Shown: piece after piece, positions 17,358-26,773 of the stretch
Numbering within the stretch: position 1 is the first letter of the stretch
Layout: each line of letters begins with the position of its first letter
Assembly (NCBI RefSeq): GCF_004001065.1
Contig: NZ_BIML01000004.1
Location: 361,899-425,898 of the forward strand
Source of the DNA: Paenibacillus xylaniclasticus
GTDB taxonomy: Bacteria > Bacillota > Bacilli > Paenibacillales > Paenibacillaceae
Direction of reading: 5' to 3'
DNA: 64,000 bases
Position numbers and translations under genes: made by a program
The notes under the pieces: model-generated
Seen by the model: the letters and a program-made list of their open reading frames with translations, nothing else
What the model was told of the DNA's origin: nothing
Databases searched by the model: none

Positions 17358-17590
17358 TCAGCGCAGCGCTCGAATCTGCTCGCCGAAAACCCATTTAGCC
17401 ATAAACATGGTCTATACGAAGGTTAGTGCGTTAGCCGGTACAACCAATGTATAAGGAAGAAGTCTCAGCAGGTAAATGTTTAATATTGCACCAGCAGCAT
17501 AGCATGCTAGACTGAGCAACGCCCGCATAAGTATGCGGCTTGCGGAGATTAGTTTCAGAAGCGAGCTTTCAGCTGAGCCAAGGCCAATCG
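17358..17590 (-). pseudogene. Remnant of a small multidrug-resistance/flippase-like membrane protein
   Basis: The minus strand reads three hydrophobic segments (MRALLSLACYAAGAIL; YLLRLLPYTLVVPANALTF; TMFMAKWVFGEQI). These match the C-terminal two thirds of a small EamA/SMR-type transporter of the ArnE/ArnF kind. An in-frame TAG at 17412-17414 (reading CTA on the plus strand) splits the last segment, and the N-terminal part is missing or frameshifted. Such small proteins often flip polyprenyl-phosphate sugars. It is out of frame with and overlaps the HAD remnant upstream, consistent with deletion and decay. Confidence 0.6.
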
Positions 17591-17815
17591 GATAATGAAT
17601 CCGAGTAGACGCACGAATGGTCTGCATCGATCGTTAATCCACCATGCTTGTCCAAATATTGCGCTAGACGCCTCGCTTTCTCCTCACCTTTGTTAATCAT
17701 TCCTTTCTATTGTGCTTGAATATCGGTTTTTCGATCGACGCAGGTTTGTTCCGATTACAGCATCGACGTCAGGCAGCTTGGCAAAATATTTCATATAGGC
17801 ATAACCCTTCTTTAA
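17577..17815 (-). pseudogene. Remnant of a HAD-superfamily phosphatase
   Basis: Read in two frames on the minus strand, this region gives KYFAKLPDVDAVIGTNLRR, then after a frameshift near 17700 KGEEKARRLAQYLDKHGG and CVYSDSLSDWP. The order and motifs (GTNL, the conserved Lys in KGEEKARRL, the YSDSLSD metal-binding segment) are those of the second half of HAD-IB phosphatases. The N-terminal half with the DxDxT motif is absent. It lies directly downstream of the intact prenyltransferase gene, where a phosphatase removing the 5-phosphate of the phosphoribosyl lipid would be expected. Confidence 0.65.
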
Positions 17816-17846
17816 AATAACGTTGACGTAACGGGTGCACGAATGA

Positions 17847-18779
17847 TTATTCGAACACAGACACAATAGTTACGACACTGGCACCGTATAGAAGGACGGT
17901 GAACAAAATCGGTTTGTCCTCGAACAGCACACGATCTGGAGCACCGCCTTTTTTCTCAATATGAATCAAATATAAATAACGGAAAATGCCGAAAATGACG
18001 AAAGGAATCGTCCACATCAGATGTATTGTGCGGCCAGATGTGAAGGTGAACAAGGAATACGACATAATCGTAGCGGTTGTCACGATTCCGTTCATCTGAT
18101 CGAGCAGAGCGAGTGAATAATGCTTTAGCACTTCGCGGTGCGTGTCTTTATCTTGCTCAAGCAGCAGCAGCTCGTGGCGACGCTTACCTATTGCTAGGAA
18201 CAATGACAACAGCAGTGTGCACAGCAGGAACCATGGCGTGAAGGAAACCTCAATCATGATGGCGCCGCCGATTGCACGCAGTACAAAGCCCGCCGCAATA
18301 ATCATAATGTCGATGATGACAATATGTTTCAGCCATAGCGAGTAGAAGAGGTTCATTAGAAAATAAAAAAACAGCAGGAGCCCAAATAATGGACGCATAG
18401 CAGCCGCTGTAACTAAGGAGCCAATAAGCAGCAAGACGCCAAATGTAAGTGCTAGTCCTGGATTCAGTTTGCCGGATGCCATCGGACGATAACGTTTGAT
18501 TGGATGATTGCGGTCCGTCTCTCGATCTATGAAATCGTTCAGGATGTATACACAGCTCGAAACGAGGCAGTACAATATATACCCGGCAATCGTAATCAAT
18601 ACGTTATGGACGTTTATTTGCTCGAAAGTGAACAGCAGCGCCGCGAAGATTAGTAGGTTTTTGGTCCATTGGTGTGGACGCAGCTGAGACCATAACAGCC
18701 GCATGACAGAAATATCAGATGAATAAGCGCCCTGCGCCGAATTCATATTAGAATTTGATGCATGAATAATTATTACCAC
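17847..18779 (-). CDS. UbiA-family polyprenyl-phosphate phosphoribosyltransferase (DPPR synthase-like)
   Basis: This 310-residue intramembrane enzyme has about nine membrane helices. It carries the motif NDFIDRETDRNHPIKRYRP near residue 80, the Asp-rich Mg-diphosphate site of the UbiA family in the HP-K-RP-AS form found in 5-phosphoribosyl-1-diphosphate transferases such as mycobacterial Rv3806c. A second Asp-containing segment lies near residue 155-170. It would attach phosphoribose to a polyprenyl phosphate, the first step towards lipid-linked ribose or arabinose. The start is uncertain: GTG at 18779 is the longest reading, and ATG codons at 18746 and 18701 are alternatives without strong ribosome sites. 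Partner genes immediately downstream have decayed, so its product may no longer be used, or may be used by genes elsewhere. Confidence 0.82.
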   Translation of the reverse strand: MVIIIHASNSNMNSAQGAYSSDISVMRLLWSQLRPHQWTKNLLIFAALLFTFEQINVHNVLITIAGYILYCLVSSCVYILNDFIDRETDRNHPIKRYRPMASGKLNPGLALTFGVLLLIGSLVTAAAMRPLFGLLLFFYFLMNLFYSLWLKHIVIIDIMIIAAGFVLRAIGGAIMIEVSFTPWFLLCTLLLSLFLAIGKRRHELLLLEQDKDTHREVLKHYSLALLDQMNGIVTTATIMSYSLFTFTSGRTIHLMWTIPFVIFGIFRYLYLIHIEKKGGAPDRVLFEDKPILFTVLLYGASVVTIVSVFE

Positions 18780-18976
18780 CTTAATCTAAAGTTTATAATA
18801 TTGTGCATGAGTAGGAATAGAAGAGCAAGTATTAGTTTCTTCATATCATTAAAATAGTTAATAAGACCCATATTACTTTAGGATTATATTTTCTACATCT
18901 TCTGGATGTAAGTCGTGTTCAAGGTGAGGTATAATAGGACGATAGAATGAACTGACAAGGTGGAGGCTTAAATCGA

Positions 18977-20917
18977 TTGGCTACTTATCCGTTTCAATTC
19001 GACCCCGGAAGCCCGTTCATACAGCAGGCAAGCGATTGGATCGCTGACGTATTTTATGAGCTTCTGCCCGAAGCGGGTTTCGAGGTGCGTGACGAACAAA
19101 TTTATATGGCGTTTCAACTGGAGCGAGCATATTCCGAGAAGAAGACGATATTCGCCGAAGCTGGAGTTGGTACAGGCAAGACACTTGTCTATTTATTGTA
19201 CGCCATTTGCTATGCACGCTATACTCGCAAGCCTGCTGTCATAGCATGCGCTGACGAGTCGTTGATTGAGCAGCTGGTGAAACCGGAAGGGGATATCGCC
19301 AAGCTAGCTAGGCATTTGGAGTTGACGATCGATGCACGGCTCGGCAAGTCACCAGATCAATATATTTGCTTAAATAAGCTCGATGAAATGAGAGCAAATG
19401 GTGACGACGCTGAATTGTACGACACGATCTATAATGGACTGCCGTCCTTCGTTCATCGTCCGGATACGATGCAGTCGTTCTATCCGTACGGCAACCGTAA
19501 AGAGTATCCGGACCTGTCGGACGAGCAATGGAAGCTCATCGGCTGGGATGTATTCCAGGACTGTCTCGTGTGCAGCCAGCGCCATCGGTGCGGGCAGACG
19601 CTGTCGCGAGAGCATTATCGCAAGGCGGCGGATATAATTATATGTTCGCATGATTTCTATATGGAGCACGTATGGACGTATGACGCGAGGAAGCGGGAAG
19701 GTCAGCTGCCGTTGCTGCCTGAGCACAGCTCCGTCGTATTTGACGAGGGGCATCTGCTTGAGACCGCAGCGCAGAATGCGCTCACGTACAAGCTGAAGCA
19801 TTCACTGTTCGAAAGCATTATAACGCGGCTGCTAGATGGCGAAATTAGGGAATCTCTTGCTTATGCTATAGAGGATGCCATACATGCGAGTGAGTCGCTG
19901 TTCGAGCTGCTGCACCATAGCAGTGTACATGTGCCAGATTCGAGCCGCAAGGAAATCGTATTAAGCGACAAGCTTCAGCGAGAAATCAACCGGTTCAGCG
20001 GGCTGTTGTCGGTCATCGAGGAGGAGCTCGTCTTCGAAAGCGGCTTGCATACAATTGACGACTATCAATTAAAGATCGTTGAGGAGCATCTGGAGACAAT
20101 TCAGCTCGCTTTGTCACTGTTCAAGCAGCCGGAGCTGCTCATCTCGTGGGTAACGGAAGATCCGGATGGCGGTGTAACGCTTGTCATCATGCCGCGGAAG
20201 GTGAAAGAAATTTTGGCCGATAAAGTGTTCGGACGACAAATGCCAGTTGTGTTCTCATCAGCGACGTTGTCGGTCGACGGTTCGTTCGACTACATCGCAC
20301 GCAGCCTTGGCATTCGTGAATACTTGTCGTTTAGCGTGGCATCGCCATACGATTATGAGGCGCAAATGCAAGCTGTCTTATATTCGGAACCGGTCACAGC
20401 TCTAGATAAAACGGTGCATGTGCTGCAGCGATTGGCGCTGTCTGAGGGCGGTTCCCTTATTTTGTTCCCTTCGTTTGAGCAGCTGAATCAGTTCCGCAGC
20501 GAAGCGGAGCGGCTTCCTTCATCGGGACAGTTCCGGTTCCTTTATGAAGGATCAGCAGAGATCAGCTATTTGATCTCGCAGTTCCAGAACGATGAGAGCA
20601 GCGTGCTGTGCGCAGTGACGCTATGGGAAGGACTTGACATTCCGGGACCGTCATTGTCGCATGTCCTCGTCTGGTCGCTGCCGTTCCCGCCGCGTGATCC
20701 TGTCTTCGACGCAAAGCGGAAGGATGCAGTTGATCCGTTCCGAGACGTTGAGATGCCCCATATGCTTCTGCGAATGAGGCAAGGGATCGGTCGGTTAATT
20801 CGGACGCGCGAAGACCGAGGCATCGTGACGATATATGGCCAGCAGCTGAACCGACAGGAGGTCGCTGAGCAAATTATGCGTTTCCTGCCTTCAACCGTAG
20901 AAAGGGTGACCACATGA
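18977..20917 (+). CDS. ATP-dependent DNA helicase of the DinG/XPD family
   Basis: This 646-residue superfamily-2 helicase is of the DinG/YoaA type, a 5-to-3 helicase acting in repair. Walker A is AEAGVGTGKT near residue 60 and the DEGH box (motif II) lies near 260. Four cysteines near residues 132, 196, 199 and 205 (YICLNK; DCLVCSQRHRC) form the expected iron-sulfur cluster between motifs Ia and II. C-terminal motifs V and VI appear as WEGLDIPGPSLSHVLVWSLPF near 555 and RQGIGRLIRTREDRG near 600. No N-terminal exonuclease domain is present, unlike long B. subtilis DinG. The start is TTG, ten bases after GGTGGAGG. It overlaps the next gene by four bases. Confidence 0.92.
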   Translation: MATYPFQFDPGSPFIQQASDWIADVFYELLPEAGFEVRDEQIYMAFQLERAYSEKKTIFAEAGVGTGKTLVYLLYAICYARYTRKPAVIACADESLIEQLVKPEGDIAKLARHLELTIDARLGKSPDQYICLNKLDEMRANGDDAELYDTIYNGLPSFVHRPDTMQSFYPYGNRKEYPDLSDEQWKLIGWDVFQDCLVCSQRHRCGQTLSREHYRKAADIIICSHDFYMEHVWTYDARKREGQLPLLPEHSSVVFDEGHLLETAAQNALTYKLKHSLFESIITRLLDGEIRESLAYAIEDAIHASESLFELLHHSSVHVPDSSRKEIVLSDKLQREINRFSGLLSVIEEELVFESGLHTIDDYQLKIVEEHLETIQLALSLFKQPELLISWVTEDPDGGVTLVIMPRKVKEILADKVFGRQMPVVFSSATLSVDGSFDYIARSLGIREYLSFSVASPYDYEAQMQAVLYSEPVTALDKTVHVLQRLALSEGGSLILFPSFEQLNQFRSEAERLPSSGQFRFLYEGSAEISYLISQFQNDESSVLCAVTLWEGLDIPGPSLSHVLVWSLPFPPRDPVFDAKRKDAVDPFRDVEMPHMLLRMRQGIGRLIRTREDRGIVTIYGQQLNRQEVAEQIMRFLPSTVERVTT

Positions 20918-21222
20918 TGTTAACGATTACCGAATACAGCATCGAACAAATTAAAGATCCGTTCGGCATTATTCCAGGTCAACGATATGAGTTCATTCTC
21001 GATCTCGACGTGCCGGAAGATGATGAGCTTTACTGCGAGAGCGGCGTGTATGCTCGTGTCATCTTCGGAGTCGAGGAGAGCAGCTCTCGTATTGTAAAAT
21101 ATGAGCTTCGCGAGCGTTCGACCGACCGCTATTTGGAGATTGACCTTGAGGATGAAGAGCTTGCCGGCTTCGCACAGTTTTGCCTCGAGCAGCTGGAGGC
21201 GGGAGCTGCGAACGAAAATTAG
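20914..21222 (+). CDS. Small conserved protein, DUF6509-like
   Basis: This acidic 102-residue protein has the pattern ITEYSIEQIKDPFGIIPGQRYE at its start, a predicted beta-rich middle and a C-terminal helix. It resembles short Paenibacillus proteins of the DUF6509 type, whose function is not known. There is no signal peptide or membrane segment. Its start overlaps the helicase stop in ATGATG...TGA fashion, so it is probably made from the same message by coupling. A hairpin with a short T-rich tail follows at 21253-21278. Confidence 0.7.
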   Translation: MMLTITEYSIEQIKDPFGIIPGQRYEFILDLDVPEDDELYCESGVYARVIFGVEESSSRIVKYELRERSTDRYLEIDLEDEELAGFAQFCLEQLEAGAANEN

Positions 21223-21252
21223 AATGGTCTTTTCATTAAGCTAGTTGTGGAG

Positions 21253-21278
21253 AGCCGCTGCTCGTGGCGGCTTTCTTA
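21253..21278 (+). terminator. Terminator after the helicase operon
   Basis: AGCCGC at 21253-21258 pairs with GCGGCT at 21267-21272, with a TTTCTTA tail. The stem is short but GC-rich and correctly placed. Confidence 0.55.
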
Positions 21279-21279
21279 T

Positions 21280-21707
21280 ATCGCTTCGTCTGACGTATTT
21301 TCTCCCTTCCTACCGAACTCAAAGTAACCCCCCTCATAAAAGACGAATTTTGTCGAAAAAAACAATCCATAAAATGTTTATTATAGAAAATTTACTAAAT
21401 GCATGATATGATATTCCTATGAATAGGCTGTTACAAGAGCGGCAATACGACCCTATAAAGGGCGATATGACCGGTCGAAATAGGTAGACAGTCATTCTAT
21501 CTTCTCTCCCATAGTTTCGGCATAATACCCCCGTATTCGACATCAGTAAAAGTCACTTCTGCAAGATCCACTTACAGCAAGACCGTTCCTAACGAGATTG
21601 AAAATGAAGAACGAAGCACGCACGAGAACGATAGCACACGTATCGTTCTAATTCATGCTGTATTCGTGCGGCAGCTAATGATTCGTAATGACGAGAGGAG
21701 AAGGTGA
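21280..21707 (+). other. Long upstream region of the toxin-like operon
   Basis: This stretch of over 400 bases holds no convincing gene. It is AT-rich to about 21415, with a TATGAT at 21407-21412 that could be a -10 box although no good -35 partner is visible. From 21435 to 21500 it contains small dyads (CGACCC-ATAAA-GGGCG and the palindrome GACCGGTC). Together with a leader of nearly 300 bases before the ATG at 21708, this hints at a structured 5-prime leader. I do not recognise it as a known riboswitch. AGGAGAAGGTGA precedes the start codon. Confidence 0.35.
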
Positions 21708-24700
21708 ATGACGATTCAAGCAGCAATTCGTCTCGGCGAAACGGCTAACCTGATTAGCGGCTTCGCAGCGATTTGGGACAGGAATGACGAGCACGCAAGG
21801 CCTTATTATGCTTCGCAGAAGCAAGCGTTACAGACAGTTGATGTTCCATTGCCGGATAATACCGGGACATGGGGATATCCGATCATAAGCTTACACGAGG
21901 ACAACGCCAGCCTAATTAGTAAATTATATGACTATCAAGTGCTGCCTTACCGGAGCGATGATGCTTCGTTCAAAGTCCCCTCTGGATCGCTTGTGCTTGG
22001 AGAGAAGGATGAAGCCTCGATCCTGAAGCAAGTTGGCGCATATGTTGGTCTCGATCTAACCAAAGGTCAATCGTACATGCTTGTGCGGATCGAACGTCAT
22101 GACGGTCAAGTCGATCACGAGTTTACTACGAATTTCGGCGCCGTTCACCGTGACGACTATTGGACGCCGGAAGCAAAGGCTGCCTATGGACAAGAAGCGG
22201 AGAAGCTGTCGACGCTCCCTGTCTTCACGCTGGAGCAAGCGCAATCAACACTTGCTTTCGGTTATGATTACGGAACTCACTTCGTATCGTCCGTATCGAT
22301 TGGCGATGTCATCTTTCAAGTATTCGCGCTGGATAAGGCCGAATTCGGACAGCTGCAAGCTGCATTCAAGCAGGATGCGGACAGCAATGGCGAGGTTACC
22401 GACTTGAATGCTCTGAATTATCAATACTATACGACGCCTGTGAACGAAGTTTCGGGTCAAAAGTATGGCTTCATCGCTCAATATGGTTCTATTGTAAGCT
22501 TCAGTCAGGATGCGGCGCTTGCAGCATCGATAAAGAGTGGAGCGTGGAACGATGAGAAGCATAACGCTGGCAGCAGTATATTCATGGCCTACGATTATGC
22601 GAAGAACGGCGTAGGCTTCCTAAAGCCGTTCAAAAAGCAGACCGTGACCAGCATTTCACTGCTTCCGCTTGCGTCGCTAGCGACAGTAACAGACTGGGCA
22701 GCATTCTGGGATCGGATAACAAGCGGCGCCCTCCAGCACAAATACGGATCTACTGTACAACTGTCGTTCCCTTCTGAAACGACGCCTAAGGGCAGCCTGT
22801 TCCCGGATGCGTCCGGCGATTGGCTGTCTGTGATCGCAACGCCAACAATTGATCTGTATCAAGATTATGTCGACCTAAGCCAAGTGAATCTAGTCAATAC
22901 GGAAGCGGTTGAATCGTTCCGGTTGTTCAGCCAATTGCTGAACATCGGAAGAGCGGGCACGAATCCGGTGTCGATTCCGGGCCAACAAGTGAGAATTATT
23001 AGCTACGCGGTGGATACGTCATCCTTGACGCCTGCGCCAATTTTGCGGCTGACGCCGAAAGCGTTCACTTCGCTGCAATTTGTCATTGGCAATATGACGG
23101 GCGCCTTAACCTTTGAAGCGGCAGATGGCAGCGGTCGAGCAGCTGTCCTTGATGGCCTGGCGTTCGCCGATGATGAAACGGGCTTGGATAGCGGCAGGCT
23201 TGCTGTGAAAATCGCAGCCGATTACCGGAAGCCTCCGGCTGATGATATTTTGGCAGAAGCGTCCGCGAATATCCACTTCTCGCTCGTTGCCGCGGAGTCC
23301 CATCTGTATGGACGCGGCGCGAACGCACAGTCGCTGCGGCAGTTTACCCGCTCTTACTTGACCTGGCTGGAGAGCTTGATTTCGGTTGAGACCGACAATG
23401 TCGAGCTGATCGCCCTGCGCACGCAAGCTTCGTATCTGGGCAAGGTGTCGACTCAGCTGGATGGACCAAGCGTAACGGTTCCATATTTGACATACGAATC
23501 GTATCAAAATTACGTTCGCAGCATGATAGACGTAGCGAACGAGCTGTCGGACACTCAACGAGATTATCAGATCAAGCTTATGTTCCAGAAGCAGGCCGAT
23601 TTGACGATTAAGACGGCGCAGCAATTGAATGAAAATTTGAAGAAAACAGGCAGTGTCTTGACTGACTATGTCGGTAGCGTCGCACGTTATCAGTCTGATA
23701 TGGCTAATCAGTATCAGCTTGTGATTGAACAGAAGAAGAAAGAGCTGGATAAGGGCATTACCGATCTGAAGAAGCTGGGCAATCTGCTGGCGGAACAACA
23801 AGATGTGGTGAAGGATAAAGTCTCGGACTTCAAGAAAGCGATGGTTGCCTGGGAAGTTGAGCAGGTCATTAAATTTTGTGTCGATATTGCTACCGATCTG
23901 TTCAAGCTAGGTACGTCATTCATGATTCCAGCCAGTGAAATCAAAGAAGTTCTGAAGCTCGGGGAAACGGCGCAGAAAATACAGAAAGTGCTGAACGTCA
24001 TTAATGCGCTCATGAAGCTGGAGCAGGATATCGAGAAGAACATTTATCTATTCAAAGGCGTATCGAATGCACTGTCGATGCTAGGCAGTGAGCTTCAAAT
24101 GCCTTCATCGCGCGAATGGCAGGAGCTCAGCATCAATTTCGAAGCATCCTTAGCTACTGTGCCGTCAGATCCGGGGCCGCAGAAGGCGAAGGCAGACCTC
24201 GTTGCTGCATTCAAAATTCTGGTACTGCGCGGTCAAGCATGGCTGGATGCGAGTAGCAAGGTGAATCAGCTCAATACCGATATTTTCTACAATCAACGGC
24301 TGCAGGTCATGAACCAGAAGCAGGCGGACCGGCTGAGTGAGATCTCGCGCTCGCTGCATCTGAACGACATTCAGACGCCTGAGATTAGCTCAATCGATCT
24401 GGTCGGCTTAACCGGACAGGTACAGTTCCAGATGAAGCAAGTCATGGCGATGCTTGCCCGGACGCTCATCATGCAGGATGCCGCCGTACAGTATGAATAT
24501 CTCGGCGAGCCTGCCAATATTTCGCGCTTCGATCTGGCAAGTGTGAAGCAAGTCATGGCAGCTCAGCAGCAAAATATTATTAATGCACTGAATTTGCTGA
24601 ATCCGACGCCGAAACCGGTTAGCGAGCCTATCGTATACCGGATCAAAAGCGTACCGGTCAGCTTGCTCACGAATGGAAGCATTTATTCTTTCATCATCCA

Positions 24701-26678
24701 GCCTAGTGCATCGGAGTTCCGTAAATATTCAATGGTTCGTATCGATAAGGTTGTCGCGAATATTGAAGGGATCGCGAGCTCAGATACGGGCGAATATTTG
24801 ATCGAGCTCGACTACCAAGGCGATCCGTTCGAGGATCGGGACCAGCACGGACGAATGATCTCATTCCAGACGGTCCGCCGCTATATGGGACCTTATGATT
24901 ACAGGATTAGAGACGGCAAGGCACTGTTCGGCGATCAGACGGGCGCGTTCGACCGGGGCATTACACATGTCACCCCGTTCTCGACCTGGAATATCAGCCT
25001 TCCGGATTCACCGACGAATGCGGGTCTTTGCTTCGATGGACCAACGGTTGATATCACGCTGACTTTCCATATTACCGCTTTGTTAACGGATCAGAAGAAG
25101 CCGATGCTGCTTGCCGATGCTCCGGGCTCAGGCGGTGGTGCTACGCTTGAGAATTTGCTCGATAACATGTATCAGAACCAAGCGGTTCTCAAAGGATGGG
25201 ACGTCGTCTTCAATCTTCGAGAGGAGCCGGTTAACAAATTCTTAAAAGCGCAGTATGATGCCAAACACGGTACGGAAGGTATGCCGCCGATCGTAGTAGG
25301 CTTCTGTCAGAAGTTTCCGAATCCGGTTGACGACGGCTGGATCGCAGCCTATACGAAGGTGAGCGTCACGCTCGATACGCCGCTGCTGCAATTCGAGACG
25401 AATAACCATGATTACGTGACGGTGTTCCAGAACGTGCTGTCCGGTTATACTCAGTCGGGCTCCAAGGTTGTTGACGAAAGCTTCGACCCTGTGAAGGACT
25501 GCAATTTGGATGACCCAGAAATTCATTGGAAATCGCAGCAGCCAATTGATGTGTCGAACAAGCCGTATATTCAAGGGTCCGTAGCGCTTTCTTTCGTCAG
25601 CGGTCTCGTACAAAGCTCCAAAAATAACGATAAGACTTATACTATCGTGCTTGATTTCCGCAAAGGCAGCTTTACCGCTCAGCAGCTGAAGGTTAATACG
25701 AACAACGCGATGCTGAATCAGCAGCTGTCGAACTACTTCCAGACGACGGAGATTTTGTACCAGATCAATACGCTCGACTTGAATAATATTACGACACTTC
25801 CGTCGCTAACACCGACTAGCTTCAAGCTTAACGTTCTGACGACGAACTCGAAGCGCAATGTACTGCAAGTATTTATTACGACGAACGGTACGCAGCAGGA
25901 TAATCTAACCATTAACGTGAACGAGCCGATTCCGGAAGCGTATGATTGCTCGCTCATGGTTAATACGAGAATTATGTTCCGTGATATATTTGTTCAAAGC
26001 TTCAATAAGGGATCAACGAACATAACCGTCGCAGCAGTGGATCCGAAGCAGGATTTCAAAGCATGGAGCGCGACCGCAACCGGCGGTACGGTCGTCGGCA
26101 CGGTCGATTTCGGCGACGATTCCAAATCCTATCGGATGAACCCTTCAAACAACAACATCAATTGGGACATAACAGGCTTGACGTTCAGTCCGAACAAAAT
26201 GAACGGCATTTCTCTTAACTATAGCAAACAACTGAAAATCGACTTCCAGCATCGTAACTATCACTATACCCAATACGGCGGTTATTGGGGCTCATGGAAC
26301 GATCACAGCGTGAACGTCACTTTCACGATGACGGGTTATTACCCAATCAAGGTAGGGGGCAGCGGCAAGCTGCAGACGATCCAGATCGATTCTGAGCCGC
26401 CTAGCGTCGACATCGACAACTCGTCTCTCAAGCCGACAGGTCCGTGCGAATGTAACGACAATACGCTGCAGATTCGCGTGAAGGACGGTATGCGCAAAGA
26501 TATTCCAGGTGCGATCAAAAATCAGATGGCCGGCATCAAGTTCCAGGCTGTATCGATCTTCGCATTGGAAAATTTGCTGTTCCCTGCTGAAAATTTCATC
26601 GAAATGGACAGCGCATATGTACCTGGCGATCTCGTCATTCTCGGACATTTCAAGCAATTTACGGATGACGAGCAGTAA
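21708..26678 (+). CDS. Giant MACPF-like / helical / Tc-like / P47-like putative pore-forming protein
   Basis: This 1656-residue protein has four regions. Residues about 1-600 form a MACPF-like module with the signature YGTHFVSSVSIGD near 188-200 (family pattern Y-G-T-H-F/Y-x6-G-G, second Gly replaced by Asp). Residues about 600-965 are almost wholly helical, with long amphipathic heptad stretches (KKKELDKGITDLKKLGNL near 690) and a hydrophobic patch near 715-745, like alpha-pore-forming toxins. Residues about 975-1130 (FSTWNISLPD followed by VDITLTFHITAL) resemble the pattern before the C-terminus of Tc-toxin A subunits. Residues 1147-1656 are a TULIP/P47-like module opening with GWDVVFNLREEPVNKFL and holding an insert of about 160 residues. 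There is no signal peptide. The two following genes carry the first and last modules separately. Names of modules are by eye; a toxin role is inference. Confidence 0.75.
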   Translation: MTIQAAIRLGETANLISGFAAIWDRNDEHARPYYASQKQALQTVDVPLPDNTGTWGYPIISLHEDNASLISKLYDYQVLPYRSDDASFKVPSGSLVLGEKDEASILKQVGAYVGLDLTKGQSYMLVRIERHDGQVDHEFTTNFGAVHRDDYWTPEAKAAYGQEAEKLSTLPVFTLEQAQSTLAFGYDYGTHFVSSVSIGDVIFQVFALDKAEFGQLQAAFKQDADSNGEVTDLNALNYQYYTTPVNEVSGQKYGFIAQYGSIVSFSQDAALAASIKSGAWNDEKHNAGSSIFMAYDYAKNGVGFLKPFKKQTVTSISLLPLASLATVTDWAAFWDRITSGALQHKYGSTVQLSFPSETTPKGSLFPDASGDWLSVIATPTIDLYQDYVDLSQVNLVNTEAVESFRLFSQLLNIGRAGTNPVSIPGQQVRIISYAVDTSSLTPAPILRLTPKAFTSLQFVIGNMTGALTFEAADGSGRAAVLDGLAFADDETGLDSGRLAVKIAADYRKPPADDILAEASANIHFSLVAAESHLYGRGANAQSLRQFTRSYLTWLESLISVETDNVELIALRTQASYLGKVSTQLDGPSVTVPYLTYESYQNYVRSMIDVANELSDTQRDYQIKLMFQKQADLTIKTAQQLNENLKKTGSVLTDYVGSVARYQSDMANQYQLVIEQKKKELDKGITDLKKLGNLLAEQQDVVKDKVSDFKKAMVAWEVEQVIKFCVDIATDLFKLGTSFMIPASEIKEVLKLGETAQKIQKVLNVINALMKLEQDIEKNIYLFKGVSNALSMLGSELQMPSSREWQELSINFEASLATVPSDPGPQKAKADLVAAFKILVLRGQAWLDASSKVNQLNTDIFYNQRLQVMNQKQADRLSEISRSLHLNDIQTPEISSIDLVGLTGQVQFQMKQVMAMLARTLIMQDAAVQYEYLGEPANISRFDLASVKQVMAAQQQNIINALNLLNPTPKPVSEPIVYRIKSVPVSLLTNGSIYSFIIQPSASEFRKYSMVRIDKVVANIEGIASSDTGEYLIELDYQGDPFEDRDQHGRMISFQTVRRYMGPYDYRIRDGKALFGDQTGAFDRGITHVTPFSTWNISLPDSPTNAGLCFDGPTVDITLTFHITALLTDQKKPMLLADAPGSGGGATLENLLDNMYQNQAVLKGWDVVFNLREEPVNKFLKAQYDAKHGTEGMPPIVVGFCQKFPNPVDDGWIAAYTKVSVTLDTPLLQFETNNHDYVTVFQNVLSGYTQSGSKVVDESFDPVKDCNLDDPEIHWKSQQPIDVSNKPYIQGSVALSFVSGLVQSSKNNDKTYTIVLDFRKGSFTAQQLKVNTNNAMLNQQLSNYFQTTEILYQINTLDLNNITTLPSLTPTSFKLNVLTTNSKRNVLQVFITTNGTQQDNLTINVNEPIPEAYDCSLMVNTRIMFRDIFVQSFNKGSTNITVAAVDPKQDFKAWSATATGGTVVGTVDFGDDSKSYRMNPSNNNINWDITGLTFSPNKMNGISLNYSKQLKIDFQHRNYHYTQYGGYWGSWNDHSVNVTFTMTGYYPIKVGGSGKLQTIQIDSEPPSVDIDNSSLKPTGPCECNDNTLQIRVKDGMRKDIPGAIKNQMAGIKFQAVSIFALENLLFPAENFIEMDSAYVPGDLVILGHFKQFTDDEQ

Positions 26679-26773
26679 TCAGGTATGAGGGGGAGAGTGT
26701 CCGCTACGTGCGGGCACTCTTATTCGCTTATTCGGTCTTCGACTCTATAAACGAAAGAGAAGGGGGAAGCCGT

